Shown here: positions 5,610-6,875 of the stretch, one piece after another | Layout of the letters: every line of letters begins with the position of its first letter | Position numbering within the stretch: the first letter of the stretch is position 1 | Assembly (NCBI GenBank): GCA_008974855.1 | Contig: BFAR01000039.1 | Location: 1 to 6,875, forward strand | Source: an archaeon MnTg01 | GTDB lineage: Archaea > Thermoproteota > Nitrososphaeria > Nitrososphaerales > Nitrosopumilaceae | Reading direction: 5' to 3' | Length of the DNA: 6,875 nt | Notes under the pieces: generated by a model | Database searches by the model: none | What the model saw: only the letters and a program-made list of their open reading frames with translations | What the model was told of the DNA's origin: nothing | Position numbers and translations under genes: made by a program

Positions 5610-6161
5610 ATGGCAATAATAATTACTGGAAATCCTGGAGTTGGAAAACATAGTATTGCAAAAAATGTTTCTAAGATTTTAAAATATAAAATCATTGATA
5701 TTAATAAAATTGCTTTAGAATCAGGACTTTACGAAAAAAAAGATGAGTCAAATGATGTTGATGTCAAAAAATTAAAAAATATCTTAAAAAATAAAATTAA
5801 TAAAAAATCTATTGTGGTTGGTCATTTAGCTCCATATGTTGTAATTAAAAAACAAGTTACTAAAGTAATCATACTTCGAAAAAATCCCTATCAACTTACT
5901 TCCGTTTACAAAAAAAGAAAATATTCAACTAAAAAAATTGCAGAAAATTTGGGAAGTGAGATATTAGGAATAGTAGCATATGATTCAATGAAAAAATTTG
6001 GGAAAACTAAATCACATCAAATAGATACAACTTCTAAAACTGTAGCAATAGTTTCAAATTCAGTTATCAATGTGATTGAAGGTAAATTTGATGACGTTGT
6101 TGTAGATTGGTTGAGTTTAATTTCTGAAAAAAATGATTTAAAAAAATTCTTTTCCTACTAA
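5610..6161 (+). CDS. fap7: Fap7/adenylate kinase 6-type NTPase, ribosome small-subunit maturation factor
   Basis: This 183-residue P-loop protein is of the Fap7/AK6 (hCINAP-like) family. Family members have adenylate kinase/ATPase activity and act late in small-subunit assembly, partnering uS11 (Rps14). Visible features: the P-loop TGNPGVGKHS (6-15), a central GH (71-72), LRKNPYQL (89-96), the family block KKRKYSTKKIAENLGSEILG (101-120) and a late DWL (166-168). One oddity is that the residue after the P-loop lysine is His14, not Ser/Thr; Ser15 follows. The protein is unusually rich in lysine and asparagine, in keeping with strong AT bias. The ATG at 5610 is preferred over the in-frame TTG at 5601, which would add only three residues ahead of the first strand. 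It is divergent from the ychF-kae1 operon and precedes the transglycosylase gene by 32 bp. The family call is confident; catalytic competence is uncertain. Confidence 0.88.
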   Translation: MAIIITGNPGVGKHSIAKNVSKILKYKIIDINKIALESGLYEKKDESNDVDVKKLKNILKNKINKKSIVVGHLAPYVVIKKQVTKVIILRKNPYQLTSVYKKRKYSTKKIAENLGSEILGIVAYDSMKKFGKTKSHQIDTTSKTVAIVSNSVINVIEGKFDDVVVDWLSLISEKNDLKKFFSY

Positions 6162-6169
6162 TTAAATAA
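6162..6169 (+). promoter_or_regulatory. TATA-like box of the transglycosylase gene
   Basis: TTAAATAA starts directly after the fap7 stop codon and is centred about 28 bases upstream of the TTG start at 6194. This is the right distance for a leaderless or nearly leaderless transcript. It suggests that the transglycosylase gene can be expressed independently of fap7, though read-through is also possible. Confidence 0.5.
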
Positions 6170-6193
6170 CACATCAAATGGTTGTAATGTAAA

Positions 6194-6875
6194 TTGTTTG
6201 AAATAATAAAAGCCGATTTAGCTGGAAGAATTGGAATCTTACATACAAATCATGGTAAGATTGAAACTCCTGCATTTGTTCCAGTAATTCATCCAGTAAA
6301 ACAAACTATTCCAACAAAAAAAATTGGTAAATTAGGTTTTGATTTAGTTATCACCAATGCATACATTACACTAAAGCATTATGGAGCAGACGCAACAAAA
6401 CACGGTATCCATAAAATTATTGATTTTGATGGAGCTGTAATGACTGATTCTGGTGGATATCAAGTTTTAGAATATGGTGATGTCGATGTTTCTCCTAATG
6501 AGATGTGGGAATATGAAAACAAGATTGGTTCTGATATTGCAATTCCTCTTGACAAACCAACAGGTTATGGTCTTTCAAAAAAGAAAGCAAATTCATTTGT
6601 TGAGCATACCTTGAAAATATCTAAACAAGTTCTAAAAAAACAAAATAATCCAGGTACAATTTGGGTGGGCCCAATTCAAGGTGGAGAACATATGGATTTG
6701 GTAAGAAAATCCACAAAAGCACTTGTAAATTATGGATTCAAAATGCTGGCCTTAGGAAGTCCAGTTGAATTTATGGAATCATATGAATACAAATTACTTG
6801 CAAACATGATAGTTTCAGCAAAAAAACAAATTCCCCCATCAATTCCGTTACATCTTTTTGGAGCTGGACATCCTC
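6194..6875 (+). CDS. tgtA: Archaeal tRNA-guanine transglycosylase (archaeosine synthesis), 3' end cut by window edge
   Basis: This enzyme exchanges guanine at position 15 in the tRNA D-loop for preQ0, the first tRNA-level step toward archaeosine. 227 codons are present. They cover most of the N-terminal TIM-barrel catalytic domain: FEIIKADLAGRIG at the start (2-14), PAFVPV (26-31), the TNAY strand (54-57), the base-recognition motif TDSGGYQ (84-90, Asp85), a PLDKPT segment, the GPIQGG loop and GAGHP at the edge. The nucleophilic Asp, the zinc-binding cysteines and any PUA-type domain would lie beyond the window. The start must be TTG at 6194: an in-frame stop lies at 6185-6187 and the next Met is deep in the domain (residue 83). 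A start here gives the conserved FEI-x-x-x-DLAGR N terminus with no excess. No clear ribosome binding site precedes it. Confidence 0.95.
   Translation, partial: MFEIIKADLAGRIGILHTNHGKIETPAFVPVIHPVKQTIPTKKIGKLGFDLVITNAYITLKHYGADATKHGIHKIIDFDGAVMTDSGGYQVLEYGDVDVSPNEMWEYENKIGSDIAIPLDKPTGYGLSKKKANSFVEHTLKISKQVLKKQNNPGTIWVGPIQGGEHMDLVRKSTKALVNYGFKMLALGSPVEFMESYEYKLLANMIVSAKKQIPPSIPLHLFGAGHP

Noticed and set aside
6178..6192. Four-codon open frame ATG GTT GTA ATG TAA ending one base before the transglycosylase TTG, a possible leader peptide
   Set aside because: The TATA-like box at 6162-6169 predicts transcription starting at or just before the TTG, so most of this mini-frame would not be transcribed from that promoter. 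It would matter only on fap7 read-through transcripts.

Overview
The window is AT-rich, tightly packed chromosomal DNA from an archaeon. It most likely comes from an ammonia-oxidising Thaumarchaeota (Nitrososphaerota) relative of Nitrosopumilus. The archaeal assignment rests on free-standing Kae1 and Bud32 proteins of archaeal type, an archaeal-type tRNA-guanine transglycosylase, a YchF-like GTPase with an NKxD motif and an archaeal Fap7/AK6-type P-loop protein. Most genes also start at or close to the expected transcription start, with a TATA-like element about 25-29 bp upstream. The Thaumarchaeota assignment is weaker. It rests on AT-rich, lysine-rich coding and on a secreted metallo-beta-lactamase-fold protein with a small two-cysteine N-terminal segment and an acidic Glu/Ser/Met linker, which I associate with marine Thaumarchaeota.

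Layout from left to right. On the minus strand: bud32 (its 3' end is cut by the left edge), preceded 13 bp upstream by a medium-chain reductase gene. Next, also on the minus strand, is the exported metallo-beta-lactamase-fold protein gene. A small plus-strand gene for a PH/GRAM-like protein follows, divergent from the metallo-beta-lactamase gene and convergent with kae1, with the two stop codons interleaved in one TTAA. Then come kae1 and the ychF-like GTPase gene on the minus strand, one base apart and in one operon. A 71-bp divergent promoter region with an 18-bp near-palindrome separates these from plus-strand fap7. The archaeal transglycosylase gene starts 32 bp after fap7, probably from its own promoter, and runs off the right edge. 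No gap exceeds about 80 bp. I see no rRNA, tRNA, CRISPR, insertion sequence or phage gene.

The common theme is translation. Kae1 and Bud32 are KEOPS subunits that make t6A at position 37 of tRNA. The transglycosylase starts archaeosine synthesis at position 15. Fap7 acts in small-subunit ribosome maturation, and YchF-like GTPases associate with ribosomes. Embedded between kae1 and bud32 are three genes of no obvious translational role: the reductase, the exported hydrolase and the PH-like protein.

I found no clearly new multi-gene system. The points most worth a second look are the P-loop of Fap7 with His where Ser/Thr is expected, the reductase that has lost its catalytic-zinc ligands but kept the structural zinc site (a candidate enoyl-CoA-type reductase), the in-frame 12-bp repeat in the exported hydrolase, and the palindrome in the ychF/fap7 divergent promoter.
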